DNA of 64,000 bases from Bradyrhizobium sp. 195 (lineage in GTDB: Bacteria > Pseudomonadota > Alphaproteobacteria > Rhizobiales > Xanthobacteraceae), in the NCBI RefSeq assembly GCF_023101665.1, contig NZ_CP082161.1, positions 2,728,001 to 2,792,000 on the forward strand. Reading direction: 5' to 3'. The notes beneath the pieces were generated by a model. The model ran no database searches. It was not told the origin of the DNA and saw nothing but the letters and a program-made list of their open reading frames with translations. Made by a program: the position numbers and the translations under genes. This document shows, in pieces, positions 34,511 to 43,281 of the stretch. Numbering within the stretch: the first letter of the stretch is position 1; each line of letters begins with the position of its first letter.

Positions 34511-35704
34511 TCACCGCATCGTCGCAAGCTGCACCGCCAGCGCACACGCTCGATCGTATTCGTCGAGATTGATCCATTCGTCGATCGTGTGCGCCTCGTT
34601 CTGGCCGGCGCCGAAGGTCACGGTCGGAATGCCGTGACGGACCATCCAATTGGCATCCAGGCCGCCATTGGCGGTGCGGACATTCGGAGTGCCGCCGACT
34701 GCGGATACGGCCTCGACCGCGCGCTTGATCACGGGCTGGCTGTCCTTCATGCGGAACGGATAATAGTCGGTCTCGGCCTTGAACTTGACCTTGCCGGACT
34801 TGCCTTGCGCGTTCGTCACCTTCTTGGCCGCCTTCTCGAACGCGGCCTTGTAGGCTTTCGTGATCTCCTTGAAGAATTTTCCGTCATGGCTGCGGCTTTC
34901 GCCGCGCACATGCACGTAGTCGGTGACAACGTTGGTGGCATCGCCCGCCGGGCGGCCTTCGCCGCCGGTGACGGGGCCGACATTGCTGGTGCCTTGCTGC
35001 TTGCCCTTCACCACCTTGCCGAACCAGCCGCCGGCCTTCACGTCCGCGAGCGCGAGCGCCATGATCATGGTCGAGGAGATGCCGCGCTCCGGCGCGACGC
35101 CGGCATGCGAGGCGCGGCCGAAGATCTCCACGGTCCAGCGGTCGGCGCCGACCGCGCCGATGACGACGTTGGAGGCCGAGCCGCCGTCGTAGTTGAAAGC
35201 CATTACGGGCGAGCCGAGCTCGTCCAGCTTGACGTGGCGCGCGCCATAGAGCCCGCTCTCCTCGCGCACGCAGAACAACAGCGTAATCGGCGGATGATCG
35301 AGCTTCTGCTTGGCGAGCTCGGCCGCCAGCGTCACCAGCACGCCGCAGCCGCAGCGGTTGTCACCGCCGAGCGCGGTCTTGGCTTCGTTGACGATCTTGC
35401 GTCCGGATTTTTTCGGCTTGGCACCGGCGCAGAGCGGCACGGTGTCCATGTGGGTCATGAACATGATCCGCGGCTGGTTGTGCAGCGCGCCGCGGCCGGG
35501 CAGGTCGACGATGAGATTGCCGGTCTCGGTCGGCACGGGAATGCGGCTGTTGGCATCGTCGAGCCGGATCGCCTTCGCCGGCACGCCGCTCTCCCTCAGC
35601 GCGGCCATCAGCTCCCGCCCGATCGCCGCCTCCTGTCCGGTCACGCCCTCGACGGCGAGGAAGCGCATGAGGCGGTCGGTGGCGGCTTTGGTGTCGACAG
35701 GCAT
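34511..35704 (-). CDS. M20/M42-type metallopeptidase, PepT-like
   Basis: A 397-residue zinc peptidase. Metal and catalytic motifs are FMTHMDTVPL, LGGDNRCGCGVL, the Glu pair CVREESGLYGARH, and the C-terminal NEAHTIDEWIN that supplies the last His ligand. The lid domain carries GRASHAGVAPERG. It resembles tripeptidase T and related aminopeptidases. ATG 35704 has AGGGAA upstream; 65 additional in-frame codons before it are unlike the family. Cytoplasmic. Peptide specificity unknown. Confidence 0.88.
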   Translation of the reverse strand: MPVDTKAATDRLMRFLAVEGVTGQEAAIGRELMAALRESGVPAKAIRLDDANSRIPVPTETGNLIVDLPGRGALHNQPRIMFMTHMDTVPLCAGAKPKKSGRKIVNEAKTALGGDNRCGCGVLVTLAAELAKQKLDHPPITLLFCVREESGLYGARHVKLDELGSPVMAFNYDGGSASNVVIGAVGADRWTVEIFGRASHAGVAPERGISSTMIMALALADVKAGGWFGKVVKGKQQGTSNVGPVTGGEGRPAGDATNVVTDYVHVRGESRSHDGKFFKEITKAYKAAFEKAAKKVTNAQGKSGKVKFKAETDYYPFRMKDSQPVIKRAVEAVSAVGGTPNVRTANGGLDANWMVRHGIPTVTFGAGQNEAHTIDEWINLDEYDRACALAVQLATMR

Positions 35705-36009
35705 GAGTTCATTCCCTTGATGCACGATGCTTGTCAGCATCCCTTGCAGCACGCCGTTGTGCAAGGCGGCCTCGACGCATGAAGTCCAGCGCTGCGTTGC
35801 CGGGCGCGCATGGTCCCGGGACGGCCTCGACGCGGCCCAGGGCCGGGCCGTATGGCCGAGGCGATCAGCCGGCGCGGGCATCGCGTCGCGCAGACACAAT
35901 GTGTCTGGATGTTGCCGTCCGGTGACAGCTTGGGCTGCGATTCGCCTCTAACTTAGGGTGTTATTTGGTGCGGCGGCACGCTGACACTTGCCTAGAGGTA
36001 TTGAGGACG
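35705..36009. other. Divergent control region between peptidase and porin-like genes
   Basis: 305 bases with no gene. The left part is GC-rich and without recognised sites. A 17-bp perfect palindrome lies at 35891-35907 (separate entry). The right part (35940-36000) is AT-richer and probably contains the promoter of the outer-membrane gene, though no clear -35/-10 pair can be fixed. Confidence 0.5.
35891..35907. promoter_or_regulatory. 17-bp perfect palindrome CAGACACA-A-TGTGTCTG
   Basis: Eight-base arms around a single central A, 103 bases upstream of the outer-membrane protein gene and 187 bases upstream of the peptidase gene. Such a symmetric site is typical for a dimeric repressor or activator. 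No regulator gene is adjacent. No other copy was noticed in the window. Confidence 0.45.
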
Positions 36010-36885
36010 ATGATGCGGATCGCAGCCATTGCGGGAAGTGCCTTATTCTTCGGTGTCGTGGCGGCGAATGCTGCGGATATGGCGGTCAAGGCGAGACCTG
36101 CGCCGGTCGCCGCGCAGATCTTCAGCTGGACCGGATTCTATGTCGGCGCCAATGTCGGCGGCGCCTGGACTCCCGGCGGCGGCGGCAGCGATGGCGGACC
36201 GCTGTTCCCTGCTTTCGCTGTGGCGCCCCCGGTCGCGGCCGTGCTGACGATTGTTCCCGGACAGACTGGCACCCTTGCTGGCGGCGGCCGCCACAGCGGT
36301 GTCATCGGCGGCGGCCAGATCGGCTACAATTGGCAGGTCCAGCAGTTCGTGCTCGGCGTGGAGGCCGACGCGGTCGGCACCGGATTAAGCGGGAGCAGCG
36401 CCAGCGCTTCGCGCACCTTCGGTGCCCCGACGTTTGCGCCGCCGGTGACCCAGACGGTGACGGTCGATTTCGGTCATATCGACTGGATGGCCAGCTTCCG
36501 CGGTCGCGCCGGCGTCACGGTGGACCGGGCGATGTTCTACGTCACCGGCGGTGCCGCCGTCGCCGAGATCGGCGGTTCCAGGACCACGGTCGCCAACGGC
36601 CCGGGCATTGCCATCCCGGCGGGAAGTTTCACGGCAACGAACGGTTCTACGACGCGCTGGGGCTGGACTGTCGGCGGCGGCATCGAATGGGCGTTCAACC
36701 CGAACTGGAGCCTGGCGGGCGAATATCGCTACACCGACTTCGGCAGCCGCAGCGTCGCCTTCACCGTTCCCGACGGCCTTGGCGGCGTGTTCGCAACGGG
36801 GACGGCGAGCTCGCGGCTGACGGTCGAGCAAGCAACTCTCAGGGTGAATTATCGCTTCGGCGGACCGGTGGTCGCGAAGTACTGA
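36010..36885 (+). CDS. Outer membrane beta-barrel protein, Omp25/31 (RopB-like) family
   Basis: A 291-residue outer-membrane protein. Signal peptide residues 1-24 (MRIAAIAGSALFFGVVAANA, then ADM). The mature start AQIFSWTGFYVGANVGGAW and the end TVEQATLRVNYRFGGPVVAKY with a terminal aromatic strand are the rhizobial Omp25/31 hallmarks; Gly- and aromatic-rich alternating strands fill the rest. ATG 36010 or 36013 is the start; GAGG lies just upstream. Probable structural or immune-exposed porin-like barrel. Confidence 0.9.
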   Translation: MMRIAAIAGSALFFGVVAANAADMAVKARPAPVAAQIFSWTGFYVGANVGGAWTPGGGGSDGGPLFPAFAVAPPVAAVLTIVPGQTGTLAGGGRHSGVIGGGQIGYNWQVQQFVLGVEADAVGTGLSGSSASASRTFGAPTFAPPVTQTVTVDFGHIDWMASFRGRAGVTVDRAMFYVTGGAAVAEIGGSRTTVANGPGIAIPAGSFTATNGSTTRWGWTVGGGIEWAFNPNWSLAGEYRYTDFGSRSVAFTVPDGLGGVFATGTASSRLTVEQATLRVNYRFGGPVVAKY

Positions 36886-36938
36886 TCCCGGGCCTCATGA
36901 TGGCCTGGAAGCGTGCAAGGGTGGCGTGAGCGAAGCGC

Positions 36939-38195
36939 TCAGCCTGTTCCGCGAAGCGGCGACGTATAGGCCAGGAAGACCAGCACGCCGACTGCCAGCA
37001 TCGCTGCCATGAACAGCAGCACGGCCGGCAGCCCAGCGAGCGCCGCCACCGCGCCGGTCACCGATTGCATCAAGGCCGCGCCGAGAAAGAAGGCGAGGTT
37101 CACGGCCGCGAGCGCCTTGCCCGTCGTCTGCGCGTCGACCAGCTGCCGCGACATGCCGAACAGCAGCGGCTGGGCCGACGTCGCAAGACCAATGAGCACC
37201 AACAGCACGAGGTCGTATTGCGGCGGCATCACCGGCACGCCGAACAGCGCGGAGACCGCATAATGCGGAGCCCCGAACGCCATCAACGCCAGCAGCAGCG
37301 CCCCGACCATGTGCGAGCCTGCCACCAGATCGCGGCGGCGGCCGAGCCTGCGGTCGATCATGCCGACAAGAAGCGGACCTATGATCATCGCCAGCGTGAA
37401 CGCGCCGAGCTGGTTGCCGGCCTCGACACGCGACAATCCCTTCACCTGCATCAACCACGGTCCGCCCCACAGGCCGCGCAGCACCAGCGAGGTCGCCAGC
37501 GACACCAGGGCCAGCGCGATCAGGCCCCGCAAGGGACGCGAGAGACCGAGCCTGAGCACCTCGATCATCTGCGACAGCGGCGAGGACTCGTCCTTGTGTT
37601 CGGCCGCCTGCTTCGGCACTAGCGCGAACACGGCGAGCGTGACCGCAACTCCGCCGAGAGCGGACATCCAGAAGCCGGCGCGCCACCCCCAATTGTCAAC
37701 CACGAAGGCGAGCGGGCTCGACGACAGCAGCATGCCGATATTGCCGATCGAGAGGATCGCGCCTGACCACAGCCCGAACCGCGCCGCCGACAATTGCTTG
37801 GCTGCCAGCGTCATCGGGCACATCAGCATGCCCGAGGTGGAAACCCCCAGCATGAACTGCCCGACCGCGAAGCTCGCAGGGCCGGTCGCAAATCCCGACG
37901 CGACCGCGCCGAACACGGTCCCCACGAGCAGGCTCAGCGACACCGGTCGCACGCCAAACCGGTCCATCGCCGCCCCAACGGGGATCTGCGCCGCGGCGAA
38001 GGCGAAAGGATAGATCGAGGTGAGGCTCGCCAGCGTCTGCGGCTCAAGATGGAAATCTGCGGCCATGAGATCGAGGCTGACCGCGGGAATGGTGCGGAGC
38101 AGAGTCGAGAGCATGTGACCGCACGCCAACGCGACGAGCGCAAGGATCAGCGCGCGGGTGGCGGTGCCCGCGTCGTCGGCAGCGGCAGTCTCCAT
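36939..38195 (-). CDS. Major facilitator superfamily transporter
   Basis: A 418-residue membrane protein with 12 predicted hydrophobic segments. The loop 2-3 motif reads GAAMDRFGVRPVSL, close to the MFS GxxxDRxGRR signature, and loop 8-9 has GMIDRRLGRRRDLV. A longer central loop (PKQAAEHKDESSPLSQ) separates the halves. Neither neighbour points to a substrate. No regulator gene is adjacent. Confidence 0.88.
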   Translation of the reverse strand: METAAADDAGTATRALILALVALACGHMLSTLLRTIPAVSLDLMAADFHLEPQTLASLTSIYPFAFAAAQIPVGAAMDRFGVRPVSLSLLVGTVFGAVASGFATGPASFAVGQFMLGVSTSGMLMCPMTLAAKQLSAARFGLWSGAILSIGNIGMLLSSSPLAFVVDNWGWRAGFWMSALGGVAVTLAVFALVPKQAAEHKDESSPLSQMIEVLRLGLSRPLRGLIALALVSLATSLVLRGLWGGPWLMQVKGLSRVEAGNQLGAFTLAMIIGPLLVGMIDRRLGRRRDLVAGSHMVGALLLALMAFGAPHYAVSALFGVPVMPPQYDLVLLVLIGLATSAQPLLFGMSRQLVDAQTTGKALAAVNLAFFLGAALMQSVTGAVAALAGLPAVLLFMAAMLAVGVLVFLAYTSPLRGTG

Positions 38196-38385
38196 GAGTA
38201 TCCCGTCCCGGCAACTTTCGTGTCGCGTTACACGATCGGAGCGACGGTGCCAAGGCGGAGTAATGGCATGGCGACATCTGTTCTCGGCGGGATCAGTTCA
38301 TGCCGCGGGACCGCCGTTTGCCCGGGCGGCTCCTGACATGGCCAGCATGCCAGGAGCATTGGCTTGCACCCTCTGCAGGCGCAGA

Positions 38386-38928
38386 TCACGCAGTCCGCGG
38401 ATTGACCACCACATAGCCCCGCAACGAACGCGCGTGAATGCGTGTTGCCCGGCCTCCTGAATTACCGTCATACGCCATCCAGACATCGCCTGAGATATGT
38501 TGCTCGAGGACGAAGACATGACCATGTCGCGCGGCGACCATTCCCGGCGCCGGCGACGTCCGCGGAAAGCGCAGCCAGTTGGCCGCCAGATTCAATCCCG
38601 GCACGATGCGGCCGAACACGCGTAGCGATGCTGCGCAACCGCAGAAGGAGTGTGGGCAACCGGAAGGGCGGCCGCCGACGATCCGGCCCGCGCCTTCCGC
38701 CGTGGCAATCCGCGTCGCAGCGGTGCGCCCCGTCACCTCGCGTGGCGCGCGAAATGGCGACGACGTCGTGCGACCGCGCATGTACGAACCGGAGAAGTCG
38801 CACGGCATGATGACGTTGCATTCGGGCGGCGCCGCGAGGTGAGATCGGAAGGGGCGCGCATCGGCGACGCCAGAGGAAATTGCAATAATGAAAGCAAAAG
38901 CAAACGCAAACGCAACGTAACGGTACAT
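38386..38928 (-). CDS. Conserved hypothetical secreted protein
   Basis: A 180-residue protein with a signal peptide (residues 1-24) whose core AFAFAFAFII is encoded by a GCAAAN-type hexanucleotide repeat (38890-38917). The mature part has CNVIMPCDFSG, a Cys-rich PHSFCGCAASLRVFG and a C-terminal block FPRTSPAPGMVAARHGHVFVL. Four to five cysteines suggest disulfides in the periplasm. Similar proteins are common in Bradyrhizobium-type genomes but have no known function. Confidence 0.7.
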   Translation of the reverse strand: MYRYVAFAFAFAFIIAISSGVADARPFRSHLAAPPECNVIMPCDFSGSYMRGRTTSSPFRAPREVTGRTAATRIATAEGAGRIVGGRPSGCPHSFCGCAASLRVFGRIVPGLNLAANWLRFPRTSPAPGMVAARHGHVFVLEQHISGDVWMAYDGNSGGRATRIHARSLRGYVVVNPRTA

Positions 38929-39115
38929 CGCAGGTCTCCAGGTTGATGAAGCCCGCCCCGCCGCAGAGACAAAACAATTCTGAGCCTAAATACGGCAGCG
39001 CCCCTAAACGCGCAGGAATCGAGGAACTTTCGTTGAGTTCCACTAACCTCCGTTAAGATTGGACGCCGCCGACATTGGGTTGAATAGACCACATGCCATA
39101 TGGCCTGTTCTTGGA

Positions 39116-39430
39116 TCATCCGCCCTCGGTGTCAGATGATTTGATCCGTTCTTGCGGGGCGCGATCTAAATCCATCAGCAGCTTTCCCGCCTCGCCCAGC
39201 AGCGTCCGGATCGCCCTTCGCTCCGCAATCCGCTCCTGTGTGAAGGTGCCATGCTTGCGCGCGTTGCGGTTTGCCCATGGTGCGCCAGATCCCGGCGCAC
39301 CGCCGTGCATGCGGCAGCGAAGCTTGCCGCGCATGGCCGGCGCGCGGCAGGCGAGGCCGCTGCGAGTGCCGGCGCCGCAGCGTGGGCTCGCCGACATCGC
39401 GCGCGTGTTGCGGATGTGATTGGCACTCAT
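39116..39430 (-). CDS. HGGxSTG-type small protein
   Basis: A 104-residue basic protein. It shows CGAGTRSGLACRAPAMRGKL with two cysteines, then CRMHGGAPGSGAPWANRNAR-KHG, a variant of the HGGxSTG-GNxNALKHG motif known from small phage- and rhizobia-associated proteins. The Cys and His spacing hints at metal binding. The start overlaps the stop of the upstream gene by four bases (ATGA). Function not established. Confidence 0.75.
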   Translation of the reverse strand: MSANHIRNTRAMSASPRCGAGTRSGLACRAPAMRGKLRCRMHGGAPGSGAPWANRNARKHGTFTQERIAERRAIRTLLGEAGKLLMDLDRAPQERIKSSDTEGG

Positions 39431-40077
39431 GCGGTGCTGCCGCGCATGGCCTCGGCCCGGTCGTGTTCGCCGGCTTCGCGGGAAGGGACCAGTCCCGCGT
39501 CTGTCGCGGTGGCCGGCTCGGCAGCGATCAGATTCGCCTGTTGCGTGACATTCCCCACGATCGCGCTGCCGCCGTCCTGCACCGACAGATTCTGCACGGT
39601 GATCGGACGCTCGCCGTTGCCTCGGTGGCGGTTGAGGGCTTCCATCTGGGCCGAGAAGGTGCGGGCCAGCCGGGTCAATGTGCGTGAGATGCCTTCCTGC
39701 TGCGAGAGGTTCTCGGTGAAGGCGAGCCGGCAGGCAGAACGCATGGTGGCGACGTGAACGGACACCATCTGTGCGGTCAGCATGGCCTCGAGGGAATCCC
39801 TGGGCGCGATGCCCTTCATCATCGAGATCATGAAGGCGAGATTGTCCTCGTCGGGCTTCTTTAGGATCACGCTGGCTTTCATCAATTGCTTGAGGATGCC
39901 ATGCAGCGCGTCGCTGTCGACCGCGCCGAGCGCCTCGGCCATCAGCCGCTCGCCTGCCTGCGCGTCGGGATGCTGGATCACGATGCTTCGTCGGGTGAGC
40001 TTGATCCGCGGGCTCTGCCTGCTGCGATCGTCTGCCGCGACGGGGCTCGTGCTGTTGCGTGTCAGGGCTGTCGTCAT
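39427..40077 (-). CDS. Conserved hypothetical protein paired with the HGGxSTG gene
   Basis: A 216-residue soluble protein. After a polar N-terminus comes IKLTRRSIVIQHPDAQAGER, a long helical region (EALGAVDSDALHGILKQLMK, PRDSLEAMLTAQMVSVHVAT), and a C-terminal part with GERPITVQNLSVQDGGSAIV and GNVTQQANLI. No known domain. The frame extends upstream to 40284, but ATG 40077 with GGAG upstream fits better. Coupled to the HGGxSTG gene by ATGA overlap, so the two proteins probably act together. Confidence 0.75.
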   Translation of the reverse strand: MTTALTRNSTSPVAADDRSRQSPRIKLTRRSIVIQHPDAQAGERLMAEALGAVDSDALHGILKQLMKASVILKKPDEDNLAFMISMMKGIAPRDSLEAMLTAQMVSVHVATMRSACRLAFTENLSQQEGISRTLTRLARTFSAQMEALNRHRGNGERPITVQNLSVQDGGSAIVGNVTQQANLIAAEPATATDAGLVPSREAGEHDRAEAMRGSTA

Positions 40078-40537
40078 GTCAATGTCTCCTTGGGGCCGTG
40101 CAGGCGCGAGGGCTCGCTGTGCGAGGTCGACCCGCGCACCTGCCGTGCGGCGGTTTACGATTTTCCAGATGTTGATGAGGGGCTTACGCGAATCCGCCTC
40201 GCCTCGCCCATGGCCGGGGCGATGTGGATGAGGGCGGAATGTCGCGATGATGCCATTATGCCCGTGTGTCGCCCGACGAGTCAAATCGAATTCGCAAGAT
40301 CCGAAAAAGATCCTGCGTAAGTCCTTGTTCCGACAGCGGCCGGCTACTGTGCATGGGGTTGTTTTCGCGTTTTTGTTTTGTTGCGGTCCGCACCTGCCGT
40401 GCGGCGGAATTGCTTGGGCATCGCGTCCGCGGAAACGCGATTGCGAAATCCGGCGCGATAGCTATTCATGATCTCCACACGCGTCGCACCAACAAGCCTG
40501 CACAAGCGGCGCGCGATGAGGTCTGGGGAGAGAACCA
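40078..40537. other. Divergent region between the hypothetical pair and the Bug receptor
   Basis: 460 bases without a supported gene. It contains a ribosome site (GGGGAG) for the receptor gene at its right end and a short inverted pair GATC-CGAAAAA-GATC around 40297. No repeat family member, promoter or terminator can be defined with confidence. Confidence 0.45.
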
Positions 40538-41521
40538 ATGCAACGAACCGCCCGCCTGCTGGCAGTCATCGCCGGATTGTGCGCCTCTGCGCTGTCGACG
40601 CAGGCCGTGGCGCAAAAATACCCGGTGCGGCCGGTCAAGGTCATGGTCGGCTTCAGCGCCGGCGGTCCGGTCGATGTCGTTGCGCGCATCATCGGCGATC
40701 GCCTGAGCAGCAAGCTCGGGCAGCCCTTCGTTGTCGAGAACCGCGCCGGCGCCAACGGCATGATCGCCGCCGAAGGCGTCGCGCGTGCGGATGCGGACGG
40801 CTACACGATGCTCGCCTGCAACTCGTCCACCATCACGCTCAACAAGACGCTGTTCAAGGACATCCGCTACGACCCGCAAGGCGACTTCGCGCCGCTCACC
40901 ACCGTCGTGTCGGCGCCGCTTGTGCTCGTGGTCAATCCGGAGAATCCCAAGACGGCTGATATCAAGACCGTGGCCGATCTCGTCGCAGCGGCGAAGGCCG
41001 CGCCCGGCGCCCTGGCTTACGGCTCGGGCGGCAACGGCAACCTTGCCCATCTCGCCATGGAGCTGCTCAGCCAGAAGGCCGGGACCAAGATGATCCACGT
41101 GCCCTATCGCGGCGGTTCGGCCGCCGAGGTCGGCATCCTCGCGCAGGAGGTGCTGGCGGTGTTCGATCCGCTCTCCGCCGTGCCGCTGGTCAAGGCCGGC
41201 AAGCTGCGCGCGCTCGCGGTGTCGTCAGCCGATCGGCTGCCGGCGCTGCCCGACGTGCCGACCGTCGCGGAAGCAGGCTATCCCGGCTTCGACATCTCGT
41301 TCTGGGTCGGCTTCTTCATGCCGAAGTCGACGCCGGCGCCGATCCTGGAGACGCTGCACCGGGAGATCGTCGCGGCTGCCAAGGATCCTGCAATCGAGCA
41401 GAAGCTCGGCTCGCAGGGCGTCGTGTCCGTGCTCAGCCCGGCCGACTACGCCGCCAAGATCGCCAAGGAGACGAAAGAGCTCGCCGACGTGGTGACGGCC
41501 GCGAACATCAAGGCCGAGTAA
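40538..41521 (+). CDS. Bug family (TctC-like) periplasmic receptor, second copy
   Basis: A 327-residue tripartite-tricarboxylate-type binding protein. Signal peptide residues 1-25 (LLAVIAGLCASALSTQAVAQ), then KYPVRPVKVMVGFSAGGPVDVVAR and PFVVENRAGANGMIAA, the family blocks. ATG 40538 follows GGGGAG by eight bases. No TctAB or regulator gene adjoins it. GC content is normal for the window, unlike the first Bug gene. Ligand unknown. Confidence 0.92.
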   Translation: MQRTARLLAVIAGLCASALSTQAVAQKYPVRPVKVMVGFSAGGPVDVVARIIGDRLSSKLGQPFVVENRAGANGMIAAEGVARADADGYTMLACNSSTITLNKTLFKDIRYDPQGDFAPLTTVVSAPLVLVVNPENPKTADIKTVADLVAAAKAAPGALAYGSGGNGNLAHLAMELLSQKAGTKMIHVPYRGGSAAEVGILAQEVLAVFDPLSAVPLVKAGKLRALAVSSADRLPALPDVPTVAEAGYPGFDISFWVGFFMPKSTPAPILETLHREIVAAAKDPAIEQKLGSQGVVSVLSPADYAAKIAKETKELADVVTAANIKAE

Positions 41522-41555
41522 GAGGTGGTCGGCCAGGGCATGCAAGCACGAGGCG

Positions 41556-42017
41556 CTATTCGCCGCCGGCCAGCTGCTCCAGCCGATCGAGCAGCGGGCG
41601 TTGTCCTGCGTTGATCCTCGTACGCGCCTCTTCGAGCGCGAACCATTCGGCACGATCGACCTCCGGGAATGTCTGCCGTTTGCCGCTGCGCGGCGGCCAT
41701 TCCATCTCGAAATTGTTGCTGCGAACGCTGCGCACGTCGGGATCGAGCTCGGCCGCGAACGCGGTAACGAGCTTGCCGCCGCGCTGCTTGACCTGACCCA
41801 GCGCGGTCAGCGGCACGGACATTTCAAGTCCAAGCTCCTCGGCAAACTCTCGCCGCGCGGCGATCTCTGCATCTTCGTCGTCGGCATACTCACCCTTCGG
41901 GATCGACCATGCGCCGAGATCCTTGTTGCGCCAAAACGGTCCTCCGGGATGAACGAGGAGAACCTCGAGCGTCCGCCGCTTCCGATAGGCGATGATCCCG
42001 GCACTCTTCGATGGCAT
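41556..42017 (-). CDS. Nudix hydrolase
   Basis: A 153-residue Nudix enzyme that would hydrolyse a nucleoside diphosphate linked to another moiety. The complete Nudix box is present: G-x5-E-x7-RE-x2-EE-x-G, reading KGEYADDEDAEIAARREF then AEELGL. The N-terminal SAGIIAYRKRRTLEVLLVHPG is typical of the family that includes NTP pyrophosphohydrolases. Convergent with the Bug receptor gene. Substrate not predictable. Confidence 0.9.
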   Translation of the reverse strand: MPSKSAGIIAYRKRRTLEVLLVHPGGPFWRNKDLGAWSIPKGEYADDEDAEIAARREFAEELGLEMSVPLTALGQVKQRGGKLVTAFAAELDPDVRSVRSNNFEMEWPPRSGKRQTFPEVDRAEWFALEEARTRINAGQRPLLDRLEQLAGGE

Positions 42018-42124
42018 TTGCAGGTTCCGTGCGGAAGCGGGCTCGCCTTTCTCGGGAAAAAGTGGAACCGGCTGTTTTAGCGCAGGTTAGTAGCCAACGT
42101 TCATTTGATAAAAGGGAGTGAACC

Positions 42125-43246
42125 ATGATCCGCCTGTTGGCAACCACCGCATTGGGGCTGGTGCTGGCGAACGCCGCCTTTGCGCAATCGCCCGGCGCGA
42201 CGACGAAGTCCGATCAGAGCCCGCCGTCCCAATCAAATTCGACAGCGCCGTCCACCGCTGCGCCGTCTGCGGCTGATAAGCAGCAGACCACATCACAGCC
42301 GCAGCAATCACCGGCGACAGGAAACTCGGCGCAGACGACGCAGAGCACCACGCCGCCATCCGGGGCCGCCAATTCCGGCTCCGCCACATCTAACAACGCG
42401 ACGAACAGCACGGGCACCTCGCCGCCGCAGAGCGGCACGGCAAGCTCGAACACGACCGGCAACCAGCCTGCGTCCCAGCAGAGCACCAACCCGCCGCCGG
42501 CGAACACCAACCAGGCGCAGGATCGGTCCAATCCGCCGCCCGCCAACAGCAATCAGGCCCAGCAGGCGCCCGCTGCATCCCCGACCAATCAGGCTCAGCA
42601 GGCGCCGAATGCGCCAGCCGGCAATCAGGCCCAGGGCGAGCGGTCCAGCACCGGTTCGCAGGCGGCAGCGCGGACCGACGTCAATCTCAACCGGCAGCAG
42701 GAGACCAAGATCAGCACCTCGATCTCGCGCCTGAACGTTCGGCCTGTGACCAGCGTCAATTTCTCGCTGAATGTCGGCACGGTGGTGCCGCGCGACGTTC
42801 ATCTCTCGACACTGCCGCCTGACGTCGTCGAGATCGTGCCGCAATATCGCGGCTACAGCTTTGCTCTGGTCAAGGATCAGATCGTCGTGGTCGATCCAGC
42901 GAGCTACAAGATCGTGACGGTGCTGCCGTATTCGGGGCAGTCCACGGCGACCACGACCACGCGCGAGCGCAGCGCCAGCAAGTTCTCCGATCGCGATCGT
43001 GATGCGATCCGCAAGCATGCGAAGACTCGCACCGAAGGGCGGAGCGAGGCGCGGACCACCGGGAGCACCGTACGCACGGACATCCGCGTCGGTGACCGTC
43101 TCCCCGAGAGCGTCGAGGTCGAGGAATTCCCGAGCACGGTCTATCGGGACGCGCCGGATCTGCGGGAATACCGCTACATCCACCGCGACACCCGGACCTA
43201 CGTCATCGAACCTCGTGAGCGCCGTGTGATCGAGGAAATCGACTAG
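42125..43246 (+). CDS. DUF1236 protein with long low-complexity region
   Basis: A 373-residue exported protein. Residues 1-20 form a signal peptide (LLATTALGLVLANAAFAQ). Residues about 22-175 are low-complexity, dominated by Ser, Thr, Pro, Gln and Asn with repeated NPPPANxNQAQ units. Two DUF1236-like modules follow: SISRLNVRPVTSVNFSLNVG to VLPYSGQ, and the C-terminal RVGDRLPESVEVEEFP with REYRYIHRDTRTYVIEPRER. Found mostly in rhizobia; function unknown, possibly envelope-associated. Confidence 0.85.
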   Translation: MIRLLATTALGLVLANAAFAQSPGATTKSDQSPPSQSNSTAPSTAAPSAADKQQTTSQPQQSPATGNSAQTTQSTTPPSGAANSGSATSNNATNSTGTSPPQSGTASSNTTGNQPASQQSTNPPPANTNQAQDRSNPPPANSNQAQQAPAASPTNQAQQAPNAPAGNQAQGERSSTGSQAAARTDVNLNRQQETKISTSISRLNVRPVTSVNFSLNVGTVVPRDVHLSTLPPDVVEIVPQYRGYSFALVKDQIVVVDPASYKIVTVLPYSGQSTATTTTRERSASKFSDRDRDAIRKHAKTRTEGRSEARTTGSTVRTDIRVGDRLPESVEVEEFPSTVYRDAPDLREYRYIHRDTRTYVIEPRERRVIEEID

Positions 43247-43250
43247 CGCG

Positions 43251-43278
43251 TCGGAGCCACTCAAGCGAGTGGCTCCGA
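43251..43278. terminator. Bidirectional hairpin between convergent genes
   Basis: A perfect 12-bp stem with loop AAGC, arms TCGGAGCCACTC and GAGTGGCTCCGA. It lies between the DUF1236 gene (ends 43246) and the transglycosylase gene (ends 43282) and starts right after the first stop. No strong T-run follows, so termination may be weak or Rho-assisted. Confidence 0.65.
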
Positions 43279-43281
43279 ACA

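Noticed and set aside
33212..35782. An 856-codon open frame on the plus strand
   Set aside because: It lies opposite the enolase-superfamily and peptidase genes, has atypical His/Arg/Asp-rich composition and crosses two repeats and a gene boundary; it is an antisense shadow in GC-rich DNA.
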